Assembly: GCF_014648255.1 (NCBI RefSeq)
Contig: NZ_BMQT01000007.1
Location: 294,862 to 358,861 of the forward strand
Direction: 5' to 3'
From: Nocardioides albus
GTDB lineage: Bacteria > Actinomycetota > Actinomycetes > Propionibacteriales > Nocardioidaceae
DNA length: 64,000 nucleotides
In this document: positions 8,691 through 17,581 of the stretch, piece after piece
Layout of the letters: each line of letters starts with the position of its first letter
How positions within the stretch are numbered: position 1 is the stretch's first letter
Notes under the pieces: model-generated
Told to the model about the DNA's origin: nothing
Database searches by the model: none
The model's input: only the letters and a program-made list of their open reading frames with translations
Position numbers and translations under genes: made by a program

Positions 8691-9788
8691 ATGTTTGAGC
8701 TTTCCGAGACGCCAGGCGACGGCCAGATGAGCAAGGCACCAGGCGACAACGCGTTCCTCTCGGTGAGGGACCTGAAGGTCCACTTCTCCACCTCCGACGG
8801 CATCGTCAAGGCCACCGACGGCCTCACCTTCGAGCTCGAGCGCGGCAAGACGCTCGGCATCGTCGGTGAGTCCGGCTCCGGCAAGTCGGTCTCCAGCTCG
8901 GCGATCATGGGGCTGCACCGCGGCACCAACGCCATCCTCGGCGGCGAGATCCTGCTAGAGGGGGTCGACCTGCTCAAGGTGAGCGACGAGGAGATGCGCA
9001 AGCGTCGCGGTCGCGAGGTGGCGATGATCTTCCAGGACCCGCTCTCCGCGATGCACCCGTACTACACCGTGGGCAACCAGATCATGGAGGCCTACCAGGT
9101 CCACAACGACGTGACCAAGCGGGAGGCACGCAAGCGCGCGATCGAGATGCTCGACCGCGTCGGCATCCCGCAGCCCGACCGTCGCGTGGACGACTACCCG
9201 CACCAGTTCTCCGGTGGTATGCGGCAGCGCGCGATGATCGCGATGGGGCTGATCAACAACCCCAGCCTGCTCATCGCCGACGAGCCGACCACCGCTCTGG
9301 ACGTGACCGTCCAGGCGCAGATCCTCGACCTGCTCCAGGACCTGCAGCGCGACTTCGACGCGGCCGTCATCATCATCACCCACGATCTCGGCGTGGTTGC
9401 CGAGATGGCCGACGACGTACTCGTGATGTACGCCGGCCGGGCGGTGGAGTACGGCCCGTGCAAGGAGATCCTCACCCACCCGCAGATGCCCTACACCTGG
9501 GGTCTGCTCTCCAGCGTGCCGGACCTGACCGCGTCGACCGAGGCCAAGCTGCTGCCGATCCGTGGCAACCCGCCCTCGCTGCTCAACCCGCTGCCGGGAT
9601 GTGCCTTCGAGCCGCGCTGTGACCACGTGGCGAAGGTGGGTGGTGACCTGTGCCGTACGACGCTCCCGGATCTCACGCCGGCAACCAGCGGTGGCAATCA
9701 CACCAAGCGCTGCCACATCAAGAACGCCGACGAGGTCTACGAGGCAGAGATCCTGCCCGAGATCGCCCCTGACCTGGTGGAGGACTAA
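8691..9788 (+). CDS. Peptide ABC transporter ATPase, DppD/OppD type (importer 1)
   Basis: Cytosolic ATPase of the importer, 365 residues. Walker A is GESGSGKSV near residue 61, the ABC signature FSGGMRQR near residue 173, and Walker B LLIADEPTTALD. The C-terminal oligopeptide-transporter domain has the cysteine pattern GCAFEPRCDH, DLCRT and KRCHI; in some actinobacterial OppD homologues equivalent cysteines ligate an iron-sulfur cluster. GAGAGGGACT before the ATG is a good ribosome-binding site. The stop overlaps the next ATG by one base, so translation of the two ATPases is coupled. Confidence 0.93.
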   Translation: MFELSETPGDGQMSKAPGDNAFLSVRDLKVHFSTSDGIVKATDGLTFELERGKTLGIVGESGSGKSVSSSAIMGLHRGTNAILGGEILLEGVDLLKVSDEEMRKRRGREVAMIFQDPLSAMHPYYTVGNQIMEAYQVHNDVTKREARKRAIEMLDRVGIPQPDRRVDDYPHQFSGGMRQRAMIAMGLINNPSLLIADEPTTALDVTVQAQILDLLQDLQRDFDAAVIIITHDLGVVAEMADDVLVMYAGRAVEYGPCKEILTHPQMPYTWGLLSSVPDLTASTEAKLLPIRGNPPSLLNPLPGCAFEPRCDHVAKVGGDLCRTTLPDLTPATSGGNHTKRCHIKNADEVYEAEILPEIAPDLVED

Positions 9789-10975
9789 TGAGCGACACCA
9801 CGACTGCCACCGCGGCGTCGGTCGCACCGGCGAGCACGGAGACGGTGCTCTCCGTCGAGAATCTGAAGATGCACTTCCCGGTCAAGGGCAGCGGCGTGAT
9901 CCGGCGTACGGTCGGTCACGTCAAGGCCGTCGACGGGGTCTCCTTCGAGGTGGCCAAGGGCAGTGCCCTCGGTCTCGTCGGTGAGTCCGGTTGTGGCAAG
10001 TCCACGACCGGGCGGATGGTGACCCGGCTCTACAAGCCCACCGGAGGGTCGATCAACTTCGAGGGCACCGATATCGCTGACTACCCGGGTCACAAGCTGA
10101 AGCCGATACGTCGCGAGATCCAGATGATCTTCCAGGACCCGTCGACGTCGCTGAACCCGCGGCACACGGTCGGCTCGATCATCGGCGCACCGCTGCGGAT
10201 CCACAACATGGTGCCGAAGGACAAGGTCCTCGGCCGGGTCCAGGAGCTGCTCGAGCTCGTCGGGCTGAACCCCGAGCACTACAACCGTTACCCGCACGAG
10301 TTCTCCGGCGGCCAGCGCCAGCGCATCGGCATCGCCCGGGCGATGACGCTGCAGCCGAAGCTGCTCGTGGCCGACGAGCCGGTCTCCGCGCTGGACGTGT
10401 CGATCCAGGCTCAGGTGATCAACCTTCTGCAGGACCTGCAGAAGGAGTTCGACATCTCCTACCTGTTCATCGCCCACGACCTGGCCATCGTCCGTCACTT
10501 CTGCCCCGAGGTCGCGGTGATGTACCTCGGCAAGATCGTCGAGATCGGTGACCGCGAGTCGATCTACGAGCACGCCCACCACCCCTACACCCAGGCGCTG
10601 CTCTCCGCGGTGCCCGACGTGAAGCAGGCTGCTGTCGGCGGCCGGCGTGAGCGGATCCGGCTGGAGGGCGACGTACCTTCGCCGATCAACCCGCCTTCGG
10701 GCTGCCACTTCCGCACCCGCTGCACCTTCGCCAAGGACATCTGCTCCGTGGTCGAGCCGCCGCTGCTGCAGATCGGCAAGAAGCACAAGGTCGCCTGCCA
10801 CTTCCCGGGTGAGCTCCACCAGCACCCGGAGAAGCCGGTCACCGCGCCGCTTCTGGGCGTCGACGAGTTCGGTGCGCCGGACCCGGGTGCCAGCCCGGCC
10901 GAGGTGCCGGGCGACGGCCCGGGGTATGCCGACACGTGGTACGACCTGGCGAACAACTCGCGGGGTCGCGCCTGA
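9788..10975 (+). CDS. Peptide ABC transporter ATPase, DppF/OppF type (importer 1)
   Basis: Second ATPase of the heterodimer, 395 residues. Walker [12 protein letters not shown], signature [15 protein letters not shown] and Walker [13 protein letters not shown] are intact. The oligopeptide-transporter C-terminal domain contains [15 protein letters not shown] and VACHFPGE. Beyond it is an unusual tail of about 45 residues ([20 protein letters not shown] and onward) ending NNSRGRA, shared almost word for word with the importer-2 paralogue, so it is under selection or recently duplicated. The stop codon lies within one copy of a 13-bp direct repeat flanking a short inserted element. Confidence 0.92.
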   Translation: MSDTTTATAASVAPASTETVLSVENLKMHFPVKGSGVIRRTVGHVKAVDGVSFEVAKGSALGLVGESGCGKSTTGRMVTRLYKPTGGSINFEGTDIADYPGHKLKPIRREIQMIFQDPSTSLNPRHTVGSIIGAPLRIHNMVPKDKVLGRVQELLELVGLNPEHYNRYPHEFSGGQRQRIGIARAMTLQPKLLVADEPVSALDVSIQAQVINLLQDLQKEFDISYLFIAHDLAIVRHFCPEVAVMYLGKIVEIGDRESIYEHAHHPYTQALLSAVPDVKQAAVGGRRERIRLEGDVPSPINPPSGCHFRTRCTFAKDICSVVEPPLLQIGKKHKVACHFPGELHQHPEKPVTAPLLGVDEFGAPDPGASPAEVPGDGPGYADTWYDLANNSRGRA

Positions 10976-11026
10976 GACCTGTCGGGTCTCGACAAGCTCG
11001 ACCACCGGTGGAAGTCGCGCCTGAGA
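10965..11026. repeat. REP-like element flanked by a 13-bp direct repeat at the dppF-type stop
   Basis: The sequence GTCGCGCCTGAGA occurs at 10965-10977, spanning the stop codon, and again at 11014-11026. Between them lie 36 bp containing GTCTCGACAAGCTCGACCA, an element family also present near 40240 and in variant form near 19470 and 30010. Exact flanking duplication is what insertion of a small element would leave. Removing one copy plus the element restores a normal gene end. Confidence 0.7.
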
Positions 11027-11052
11027 ATCTTCCGCATCTCGAACAGATTACG

Positions 11053-11091
11053 AAAGACGGTCCGCAGCCTACGGCTGCGGGCCGTCTTTGT
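11053..11091 (+). terminator. Rho-independent terminator of importer operon 1
   Basis: A 17-bp stem (AAAGACGGTCCGCAGCC with its complement, one G-T pair) has a 3-nt loop TAC and ends in CTTTGTT. It separates importer operon 1 from importer operon 2. About 150 bp without recognisable genes follow before importer 2; I see no convincing -35/-10 pair there. Confidence 0.9.
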
Positions 11092-11247
11092 TACAGGTGT
11101 GTCACAGGTCACAGTCGGTATCTAACCGTTATCTGAGTGTCGCCCGAATCGTCGGGACTTGCCATAACTTGAGGCAGCGCGCTGGTCCGGGGCTGCGCGG
11201 AATGGCAGGTCTGGGGTCATTGAGCGCCCCGACACCGAACGGAGAAC

Positions 11248-12270
11248 ATGCAGATGAGCCTTTCCATGGCGCGCCTCGAGGCCGAGACGCCAGAGCCTGG
11301 CGATGTCCCGGTCGAGAAGTCTGCTGCGATCGTCGGGAAGTCCCCGACACAGATCGCGCTGGGCCGCCTGCGCAAGGACAAGACCGCGGTGGTGTGCATC
11401 GCCGTTCTCGTCGTCGTCATCGCGCTGGCCGTGCTGGCCCCGGTGATCACCTCGATCCTGGACATCCACGAGCGCCGTGAGCCAGGCTCGCTGAACGCCG
11501 CGGAGTGGACCGACCAGTTCGGCTACCCGGTCACGGGCCCGCCCTACTACGGATTCGACCCCAACCACCCCCTGGGCATCTCGCCCAAGGAGGCCAACGA
11601 CAACCTGGCACGCCTGCTCTACGGCGTACGGAACTCGCTGTTCATCGGGGCCGTGGTGGCCTTCTCGGCGCTGCTGATCGGCACTACGATCGGGCTCGCG
11701 GCCGGCTTCTCACGCGGCTGGCTCGACCGGATCCTGTCGTTCGTGATCGACCTGTTCCTGGCCTTCCCGTTCTTCTTCTTCGCGATGGCGCTGAGCCCGA
11801 TCATCGGCAACGCGTTCTCCCAGAACGACGTCGGCCTCGCGGTGGCGTCGTTCATCGGGCTCATCATCTTCCTCATCATCTTCAGCTGGATGAGCCTGGC
11901 TCGTCTGGTACGTGGCCAGGTCATCTCACTGCGCGAGCGTGAGTTCATCCTGGCCGCGGAGGTGATCGGCGTACCCATGCGCCGCGTGCTGTTCAAGGAG
12001 CTGCTGCCGAACCTGGTGGCTCCGCTGGTGGTCTGGTTCTCGGTCGCGGTGCCAACCGCGGTCGCGCTCGAGGTCGCACTCACGTTGCTCGGGCTCGGGG
12101 TCAGTGGCACCCCGACGCTCGGTCTTCTCGTCCAAGAGGCTCGGGGCTACTGGGACACCTACCCGCTGTACCTGTGGACGCCCGTCGGGGCGGTTGTGGT
12201 CATCACGCTGGCGCTGAACCTGCTGGGTGACTCCGTCCGTGACGCGTTCGACCCCAAGACTCGCCGATAG
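11248..12270 (+). CDS. Peptide ABC transporter permease, DppC/OppC type (importer 2)
   Basis: Membrane subunit, 340 residues, paralogous to the importer-1 permease. Both share the juxtamembrane KSPTQ..L.R.R.DK segment before helix 1 and the EAA loop REREFILAAEVIGVPMRRVL followed by FKELLPNL. Compared with importer 1 it has a longer first external loop carrying many prolines and tyrosines. GGAGAAC precedes the chosen ATG; a second ATG two codons later is equally possible. First gene of a five-gene operon with the same order as importer 1. Confidence 0.92.
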   Translation: MQMSLSMARLEAETPEPGDVPVEKSAAIVGKSPTQIALGRLRKDKTAVVCIAVLVVVIALAVLAPVITSILDIHERREPGSLNAAEWTDQFGYPVTGPPYYGFDPNHPLGISPKEANDNLARLLYGVRNSLFIGAVVAFSALLIGTTIGLAAGFSRGWLDRILSFVIDLFLAFPFFFFAMALSPIIGNAFSQNDVGLAVASFIGLIIFLIIFSWMSLARLVRGQVISLREREFILAAEVIGVPMRRVLFKELLPNLVAPLVVWFSVAVPTAVALEVALTLLGLGVSGTPTLGLLVQEARGYWDTYPLYLWTPVGAVVVITLALNLLGDSVRDAFDPKTRR

Positions 12271-12331
12271 TCCTTCTATGCGGTCAGGCCTTGTCGGAGA
12301 GAGACGAAACCCCAAGGAAAGGCAGAGATCC

Positions 12332-14113
12332 ATGCGTTTCAAGACACCGTTGGTGGGCATCACCGCGGGAGGTCTGATGCTGGCACTCGCTGCGTGCGGA
12401 AGCACCGGTGGCCCGGCTGAAGACACCAAGATCGACAATGAGAAAGCCGGTGCCGCCGGCAGCGGACGTGACCCCGACGCCAAGGGCCCGGTGGAGATCA
12501 AGGGCGCGAAGGAGGGTGGCAGCATCAACGTCATCAGCTCCACCGAGCTGCAGACGATGGACCCCCGCAACGCCTACTACGCCTCGACCATCGCCATCCA
12601 CGGCGCCTTCCTGTCGCGCACGCTGACCCAGTACAAGTACGACGAAGAGTCGGACTCGATGGTGCTCGTGCCCGACCTGGCCAAGGACCTGGGCACGCCC
12701 AACGAGGACTACACCGAGTGGACCTTCAACCTGCGTGAGGGCATCAAGGACGAGAACGGCGACGAGGTCACGGCGAGCTCGATCGAGCGAACCGTCGAGG
12801 CGTCGATGGACGTCGACACCTACGGCGACTTCCCGGGCAATTACCTGATCGACTTCCTGGTCGGTGGCGACCAGGTCAAGGACGGCAAGGCAGAGCCGCA
12901 GGGTGTCGACATCGACGGTGTCGAGGCGACCGACGACCACACCCTCGTGTTCAAGACGACCAAGCCGTTCGCGGACCTGCCCGCCTACGCGTACTTCCCG
13001 CTGTTCACGCCGACCCCGGAGGGCGCAGACCCGGCGACCTACGAGGACAAGATCGTCTCCACCGGTCCCTACAAGGTCAAGGAGTACGTGCGCTCCAAGA
13101 AGCTCGTCCTCGAGCGCAACCCCAACTGGGACGCGGAGACCGACCCGGCCCGCACCGCCTACCCGGACGAGTACGTCTTCGACTTCATGCTCGACACCAA
13201 CAAGGTCGACGCACGGATGCTGGCCGACAAGGGCTCGGACCAGACCACGATGACGATGGACGACATCAACGCTGAGAACTACCCGAAGTTCAAGTCTGAG
13301 GCCGAGGACCGCATCGTGACGGGGTCGAGCCCCCTGACCGCGTACCTCGCACCCGACTACACCAAGGTGACCGACATCCAGATCCGCAAGGCCATCGGCC
13401 TGGCCTTCCCGTACCAGGAGTTCTACCGGACTGCCGGCTACATCGAGGGCCTGACCGCCAACCCGGCGAACACGATCATGCCTCCGGGCACCCCGGGCTA
13501 CCAGACCTACGACAACCCGCTGGGTGTCGAGCCCGGCACCACCGACCCCGAGGCGGCCAAGAAGCTGCTCGAGGAGGCCGGCGCGGTCGGCTACGAGCTG
13601 AAGTTCGCCTGGTCCAAGGACGACCCGGACGGCATCTGGCCGAAGCTGAAGGACCTCTACACCGACGCGTTCACCAAGGCCGGCTTCAAGGTCACCTCGG
13701 TCAACGTGCCGGACGCGAAGTTCTCCGACTTCCAGCGTGACCCGGAGGCCGACATCAACGTGCGTTCGTACCACAGCATGGGCTGGTTCTCCGACTGGCC
13801 CTCGGGTGGCTCGTGGTTCCCGCCGCTGCTGACCACCGTCGACTGGAAGTCGACCGGTTCCTACGGCTCCAACCGCGCGAAGTTCTCCGAGCCGGAGGTG
13901 GACAAGAAGGTCGAGGAGATCCTCGCGATGCCGATCGAGGACCAGCCCAAGGCTTGGGGCGAGCTCGACCAGCATGTCATGGAGACCTACTACCCGTGGG
14001 TCGTCACCTATCAGGGTGGCTCTGTGCAGTCGCACGGCTCCAAGATCGGCGGCCACAAGATCGACAACACCATGGGTGGCCCGACCTACAAGCAGCTGCA
14101 CGTCCTGCAGTGA
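12332..14113 (+). CDS. Peptide-binding lipoprotein, SBP family 5 (importer 2)
   Basis: Solute-binding lipoprotein of importer 2, 593 residues. The signal peptide MRFKTPLVGITAGGLMLALA ends at the lipobox LAAC. A linker rich in charged residues then leads to the SBP family 5 fold (GGSINVISSTELQTMDPR, then DIQIRKAIGLAFPYQEFYR, and WFSDWPSGGSWFPP near the C-terminus). AAGGAAAGG before the ATG is a good ribosome-binding site; longer in-frame starts would overlap the permease gene. Similarity to the importer-1 protein is visible but lower than between the ATPases, suggesting different ligand preferences. A 14-bp hairpin follows the stop. Confidence 0.93.
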   Translation: MRFKTPLVGITAGGLMLALAACGSTGGPAEDTKIDNEKAGAAGSGRDPDAKGPVEIKGAKEGGSINVISSTELQTMDPRNAYYASTIAIHGAFLSRTLTQYKYDEESDSMVLVPDLAKDLGTPNEDYTEWTFNLREGIKDENGDEVTASSIERTVEASMDVDTYGDFPGNYLIDFLVGGDQVKDGKAEPQGVDIDGVEATDDHTLVFKTTKPFADLPAYAYFPLFTPTPEGADPATYEDKIVSTGPYKVKEYVRSKKLVLERNPNWDAETDPARTAYPDEYVFDFMLDTNKVDARMLADKGSDQTTMTMDDINAENYPKFKSEAEDRIVTGSSPLTAYLAPDYTKVTDIQIRKAIGLAFPYQEFYRTAGYIEGLTANPANTIMPPGTPGYQTYDNPLGVEPGTTDPEAAKKLLEEAGAVGYELKFAWSKDDPDGIWPKLKDLYTDAFTKAGFKVTSVNVPDAKFSDFQRDPEADINVRSYHSMGWFSDWPSGGSWFPPLLTTVDWKSTGSYGSNRAKFSEPEVDKKVEEILAMPIEDQPKAWGELDQHVMETYYPWVVTYQGGSVQSHGSKIGGHKIDNTMGGPTYKQLHVLQ

Positions 14114-14128
14114 CCTGCTCGTAGCACT

Positions 14129-14159
14129 GGTGGGGGCCGAGGCCTCCTCGGTCCCCACC
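14129..14159 (+). terminator. Intercistronic hairpin after the importer-2 binding protein
   Basis: A 14-bp stem (GGTGGGGGCCGAGG paired with CCTCGGTCCCCACC, one G-T pair) has a 3-nt loop and no T-run. Its place, between binding protein and permease B, matches the hairpin of importer 1 although the sequence differs. Confidence 0.65.
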
Positions 14160-14220
14160 ACCCCTCGTCCCTATCCACCCGCCATGCCGTAGCCGGTGCT
14201 GACCGGTCAGGAGTTCGTTG

Positions 14221-15219
14221 ATGTTTGGCTATATAGTCCGGCGCTTGATGACGGCGTTCCTCGTCGTCGTGCTGGTCTCCATGGTGACCTTCACCCTGTT
14301 CTTCAAGGGGCCGAGCGACCCCGCCTCCGCCCTGTGCGAGGAGACCGGCGGACGCTGCACCGCGGCGGAGCTGAACTCCATCCGGGAGCAGATGGGGCTC
14401 AACGACGGCTTGGTGGTCAACTACTCGCGCTTCGTCAAGGGTCTCTTCGTCGACCGGGAGATGTATTACCAGGGCGAGCAGATGTGCGAGGCGCCCTGCT
14501 TCGGGATCTCCTACGGCAGCCGGCAGCCCGTGACGCCGCAGTTCGTCGAGAAGTGGCCGGCGACGGTGTCGCTGGCCGTCGGGGCTGTGCTCCTCTACGT
14601 CATCATCGGGATGACCCTGGGGTCGCTCGCGGCACGCTTCCGAGGGTCGTTCTTCGACCGGGCGGTGGTCGGTGTCGCGACGGTCATCACCGCCGTTCCC
14701 TACTACGTCCTGGCCCTGGTCGCCTGGATCGTCCTCGTGCTCCAGCTGTCCATCTTCCCCGAGACCGGCTATCACCCGTTCACCGACAGCCCGGTGCTGT
14801 GGGCCTCGGGGCTGCTGCTGCCGTGGGTCGTGCTCGCCTTCGCGTACGCGCCGGCCAACATGCGCTACATGCGGGGCTACATGGTGGAGTCTCTGGGCGA
14901 GGACTACATCCGCACCGCTCGAGCGAAGGGGATGAGCCAGCAAGGCGTGGTGTTCAAGCACGGTCTCCGCGCAGCGATCGTGCCGATGACCACCATCGTA
15001 GGCCTGGAGTTCGCCGTCCTTCTCGCCGGCACCGTCTTCACCGAGTTCCTCTTCGAGATCGACGGGATCGGCTGGTGGTCCATCAACTCGCTCGGCAACC
15101 CCATCGACTTCCCGGTGCTCAACATCACCGGCACCGCCGCCGCGGTCCTGATCGTGCTCGGCAACCTGATCGTCGACCTTCTCTACGCCGTACTCGACCC
15201 CCGTGTGAGGCTCGCATGA
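14221..15219 (+). CDS. Peptide ABC transporter permease, DppB/OppB type (importer 2)
   Basis: Membrane subunit of importer 2, 332 residues, starting MFGYIVRRLMTAFLVVVLVS. The EAA loop is EDYIRTARAKGMSQQGVVF. As in importer 1, a long external loop with several cysteines (CEETGGRC, QMCEAPCFG) follows the first helix. AGGAG lies 7 nt before a TTG that directly precedes the ATG; either codon could start translation, changing the product by one residue. The stop overlaps the next gene's ATG (ATGA), so translation is coupled to the ATPase. Confidence 0.92.
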   Translation: MFGYIVRRLMTAFLVVVLVSMVTFTLFFKGPSDPASALCEETGGRCTAAELNSIREQMGLNDGLVVNYSRFVKGLFVDREMYYQGEQMCEAPCFGISYGSRQPVTPQFVEKWPATVSLAVGAVLLYVIIGMTLGSLAARFRGSFFDRAVVGVATVITAVPYYVLALVAWIVLVLQLSIFPETGYHPFTDSPVLWASGLLLPWVVLAFAYAPANMRYMRGYMVESLGEDYIRTARAKGMSQQGVVFKHGLRAAIVPMTTIVGLEFAVLLAGTVFTEFLFEIDGIGWWSINSLGNPIDFPVLNITGTAAAVLIVLGNLIVDLLYAVLDPRVRLA

Positions 15220-16319
15220 CCGCCATCGACGACAGCTTCCTGCCTGCCGATCCCTCGACATCCAAGGGCGGTCCGGTCCTGGTCGTTGACGACCTGACCG
15301 TGAGGTTCCCGACCCATGACGGGCTCGTCCAGGCGGTGAGCGGGCTGAGCTACACCGTCGAGAAGGGCAAGACCCTCGGGATCGTCGGCGAGTCCGGGTC
15401 GGGGAAGAGCGTCTCCAGCATGGCCGTGCTCGGCCTGCACGACCCCCGCTCGACGCGGATGTCCGGATCGATCAAGGTCAACGGCGCCGAGGTCATCGGC
15501 GCCTCTGAGGCCACCATGAAGCGGATCCGGGGCAATGAGGTGGCGATGGTCTTCCAAGACCCGCTGACCGCGTTGCACCCGTACTTCACGGTGGGAAGCC
15601 AGATCGTCGAGGCCTACCGGCTCCATCACAACGTCTCCAAGAAGGTCGCCAGGGCGAGGGCGGTCGAGATGCTCGATCTGGTCGGCATCCCGCAGCCCGA
15701 CCGTCGGGTCAACGACTTCCCGCACCAGTTCTCCGGCGGTATGCGGCAGCGGGCGGTGATCGCGATGGCGCTGGTCAACGACCCGGGCCTGATCATCGCC
15801 GACGAGCCGACCACGGCGCTCGACGTGACCGTCCAGGCGCAGATCCTCGACCTGCTGCAGAGCCTGCAGCGGGAGTTCGACTCCGCGATCATCATCGTGA
15901 CCCACGACCTCGGCGTCGTGGCCGAGATGGCCGACGACGTCCTCGTGATGTACGGAGGTCGAGGTGTCGAGTTCGGGCCGACCAAGGACGTGCTGACCCG
16001 ACCCTCGATGCCCTACACGTGGGGGCTCATCTCGAGCGTGCCCGACGTGCACGAGCGGAGCGACCAGAAGCTGATCCCGATCCCAGGTACGCCGCCGAGC
16101 CTGCTCAACCCGCCCGCCGGCTGTGCCTTCTTCCCGCGCTGTGCGCACAAGGACAAGGTCGGTGGAGACCTGTGCGAGACCGAGCTGCCGGAGTTCCTCC
16201 CGCTGGCGGGCAACCCCGCGCACCTCAAGCGCTGCCACCTGCACGACCCCGAGCAGATCTATGTCGACGAGGTGGCTCCCGAGATCTTCGCAGACGCGTC
16301 CGAGAAGCTGGAGAACTGA
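15216..16319 (+). CDS. Peptide ABC transporter ATPase, DppD/OppD type (importer 2)
   Basis: ATPase of 367 residues with Walker A GESGSGKSVSS, signature FSGGMRQRAVIAMAL and Walker B LIIADEPTTALD. The C-terminal domain keeps the cysteines GCAFFPRCAH, DLCET and KRCHL. The frame is open about 1 kb further upstream, but that stretch is antisense-like shadow inside the permease gene; the ATG overlapping the permease stop is the sensible start. Close paralogue of the importer-1 ATPase. Confidence 0.93.
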   Translation: MTAIDDSFLPADPSTSKGGPVLVVDDLTVRFPTHDGLVQAVSGLSYTVEKGKTLGIVGESGSGKSVSSMAVLGLHDPRSTRMSGSIKVNGAEVIGASEATMKRIRGNEVAMVFQDPLTALHPYFTVGSQIVEAYRLHHNVSKKVARARAVEMLDLVGIPQPDRRVNDFPHQFSGGMRQRAVIAMALVNDPGLIIADEPTTALDVTVQAQILDLLQSLQREFDSAIIIVTHDLGVVAEMADDVLVMYGGRGVEFGPTKDVLTRPSMPYTWGLISSVPDVHERSDQKLIPIPGTPPSLLNPPAGCAFFPRCAHKDKVGGDLCETELPEFLPLAGNPAHLKRCHLHDPEQIYVDEVAPEIFADASEKLEN

Positions 16320-16323
16320 CGAG

Positions 16324-17529
16324 ATGAACACCCCTGCTCCAAGTGACGGTGTCGTCGAGGCCCGCGAGGCCGTCGAGCTCGACCCGAGTCGCCCTCCGCT
16401 GCTCACCGTCAAGGATCTCCGGATGCACTTCCCGATCCACTCCTCGGGAGTCATCCGGCGCACGATCGGGCACGTCAAGGCGGTCGACGGTGTCTCCTTC
16501 GAGCTCAGGGCCGGCAACTCCCTCGGCCTGGTCGGCGAGTCCGGCTGCGGCAAGTCGACCACCGGGCGGCTGATCACCCGGCTGTACGAACCCACGACCG
16601 GAAGCATCGACTTCGACGGCACCGACCTGGCGCCGTTGACGAAGAAGCAGCTCACGCCGTTTCGGCGCGACGTACAGATGATCTTCCAGGACCCCTACAG
16701 CTCCCTGAACCCGCGCCACACCGTGGGCGCGATCGTGGGTACTCCGCTCGAGGTGCACAACATGGTGCCCAAGGACAAGGTGCTCTCCCGGGTCCAGGAG
16801 CTTCTGGAGATCGTCGGTCTGAACCCGGAGCACTACAACCGCTATCCCAACGAGTTCTCCGGCGGTCAGCGTCAGCGCATCGGGATCGCCCGAGCCCTGG
16901 CGATGCAGCCGAAGCTGATGGTCGCCGACGAGCCGGTCTCCGCCCTTGACGTCTCCATCCAGGCGCAGGTGATCAATCTTCTGCAGGATCTGCAGAAGGA
17001 GTTCGACATCGCCTTCCTCTTCATCGCTCACGACCTGGCGATCGTGCGGCACTTCTGCCCGGAGATCGCGGTGATGTATCTCGGCAAGATCGTCGAGATC
17101 GGTGATCGTGACTCGATCTACAACAGCTCGCACCATCCGTACACCCAGGCGCTGCTCTCGGCTGCTCCGGACCTGCGGCAGGCGTCCACCGGCCGACGGG
17201 TGGAGCGGATCCGGCTCGAGGGCGACGTACCTTCGCCGATCAACCCTCCGTCCGGCTGCCACTTCCGCACGCGGTGCCCGATCGCGAAGGACATCTGCAG
17301 CAAGGTGGAGCCGCCGCTGCTGCAGATCGGCGAACGCCACAAGGTGGCCTGCCACTTCGCCGGTGAGACCGGGAACGTACCGGAGACGCCGGTGACCTCG
17401 CGGCTGCTCGGCGTCGACGAGTTCGGTGCCCCGGACCCGGGGGCGAGCCCGGCAGAGGTCCCGGGGGACGGCCCGGGGTACGCCGACACGTGGCTCGATC
17501 TGAAGAACAACAGCCTCGGCCGCGCCTGA
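16324..17529 (+). CDS. Peptide ABC transporter ATPase, DppF/OppF type (importer 2)
   Basis: ATPase of 401 residues with Walker [12 protein letters not shown], signature [15 protein letters not shown] and Walker [13 protein letters not shown]. It carries the same unusual C-terminal tail as its importer-1 paralogue ([20 protein letters not shown] and onward), here ending NNSLGRA. The ATG lies 4 bp after the preceding stop with a weak GAG motif, fitting translational coupling. Here the stop codon has no inserted repeat, so it is a natural control for the importer-1 gene end. A small hairpin (GCCGGGC-TAA-GCCCGGC, 17530-17546) follows. Confidence 0.92.
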   Translation: MNTPAPSDGVVEAREAVELDPSRPPLLTVKDLRMHFPIHSSGVIRRTIGHVKAVDGVSFELRAGNSLGLVGESGCGKSTTGRLITRLYEPTTGSIDFDGTDLAPLTKKQLTPFRRDVQMIFQDPYSSLNPRHTVGAIVGTPLEVHNMVPKDKVLSRVQELLEIVGLNPEHYNRYPNEFSGGQRQRIGIARALAMQPKLMVADEPVSALDVSIQAQVINLLQDLQKEFDIAFLFIAHDLAIVRHFCPEIAVMYLGKIVEIGDRDSIYNSSHHPYTQALLSAAPDLRQASTGRRVERIRLEGDVPSPINPPSGCHFRTRCPIAKDICSKVEPPLLQIGERHKVACHFAGETGNVPETPVTSRLLGVDEFGAPDPGASPAEVPGDGPGYADTWLDLKNNSLGRA

Positions 17530-17575
17530 GCCGGGCTAAGCCCGGCCGAGCCGGTGCCCTGTCGGCGCCGACCAC

Positions 17576-17581
17576 TAGGGT
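17576..17581 (+). promoter_or_regulatory. -10 box (TAGGGT) for leaderless rarA
   Basis: TAGGGT ends 6 nt before the GTG start, and no Shine-Dalgarno sequence lies between them. Transcription would begin at or next to the start codon. Confidence 0.5.

Noticed and set aside
14196..15215. Extended N-terminus for the importer-2 D ATPase
   Set aside because: The extension lies wholly inside the permease gene in another frame; the ATG overlapping the permease stop gives a normal family N-terminus.
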